Below are positions 31,273 through 31,367 of a stretch of 31,367 nucleotides of DNA, piece by piece; positions within the stretch are counted from its first letter, which is position 1; each line of letters starts with the position of its first letter. The notes beneath the pieces are model-generated. The model searched no databases and was not told where the DNA came from. It saw only the letters and a list, made by a program, of their open reading frames with translations. This stretch comes from Halieaceae bacterium (GTDB lineage: Bacteria; Pseudomonadota; Gammaproteobacteria; Pseudomonadales; Halieaceae), in the NCBI GenBank assembly GCA_003523185.1, contig DPGN01000058.1, positions 18,000 through 49,366 of the forward strand, in the 5' to 3' direction. Position numbers and translations under genes: made by a program.

Positions 31273-31367
31273 CTATGACGTTTCTGGCAAGATGCCAGTG
31301 GCAACGGGTGTGTCCCTGCTACTGCACGGCATGCTGGCCATTGCTATTTCAACCACGCTGTTCATCT
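31262..31367 (+). CDS. N-terminus of a second TonB-like protein (cut by window edge)
   Basis: Partial frame of 35 codons, running off the window. From GTG 31262 it overlaps the last 11 bases of gshB in another frame; GGAG ends 4 nt upstream. The visible part is a short polar start (MDVNYDVSGK) and a hydrophobic helix beginning PVATGVSLLLHGMLAIAIS, the shape of a TonB N-terminal anchor, including the S/H pattern typical of TonB membrane helices. A tonB directly after gshB is known in Pseudomonas, which supports the call. Without the C-terminal domain it remains provisional. Confidence 0.6.
   Translation, partial: MDVNYDVSGKMPVATGVSLLLHGMLAIAISTTLFI

Overview
The window looks like a chromosomal core region of a gammaproteobacterium, probably a marine member of the Cellvibrionales/Halieaceae (OM60/NOR5) type. 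That placement is an inference from gene order and protein resemblance; no 16S rRNA or other taxonomic marker is present. Several blocks keep the classical gammaproteobacterial order: lgt-thyA-folA, ygfB-pepP-ubiH-ubiI divergent from zapA-ssrS-ygfA, tkt-epd-pgk-fba, serA next to rpiA, and metK-ahcY-rsmE-gshB. I see no phage, insertion sequence, CRISPR array, tRNA or rRNA.

Layout. A cold-shock gene (165-371, +) ends in a terminator shared with a convergent seven-gene operon (6010-433, -): DUF3450, TtpC-like MotA/TolQ/ExbB, ExbB, ExbD, ExbD, TonB and a secreted TPR protein. This is an extended TonB2-type energy-transduction machine. Next come folA, thyA, lgt and rppH (-), a HAD phosphatase (+), and an isolated gcvH (-). 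After these lie ubiI, ubiH, pepP and ygfB (-), divergent from a small ZapB-like coiled-coil gene, zapA, 6S RNA and ygfA (+). A 292-bp gap follows, holding a candidate 46-residue membrane-protein ORF on the minus strand. Then ilvA, fba, pgk, epd and tkt (-), followed by serA (-). serA is divergent from a D-2-hydroxyglutarate dehydrogenase-like flavoprotein and rpiA (+). The right end carries metK, ahcY, rsmE, gshB and the first 35 codons of a second tonB-like gene (+).

How the genes work together. The left operon should couple proton-motive force to outer-membrane transport. Epd, Tkt, Pgk, Fba and RpiA handle sugar phosphates. SerA and the flavoprotein form a likely serine-synthesis pair, in which the dehydrogenase removes the D-2-hydroxyglutarate made by SerA. 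MetK, AhcY and RsmE are the producer, recycler and one user of S-adenosylmethionine. ThyA, FolA, YgfA and GcvH all touch one-carbon metabolism.

Most of the window is ordinary housekeeping DNA. The less ordinary signals are a perfect 22-bp palindrome inside the metK promoter, a 13-bp perfect hairpin that puts the rsmE start codon in its loop, six ATTCG/CGAAT motifs in about 70 bp upstream of gcvH, tandem exbD genes in the TonB2-like operon, and the 46-residue single-TM ORF. I do not see a clearly new multi-gene system.
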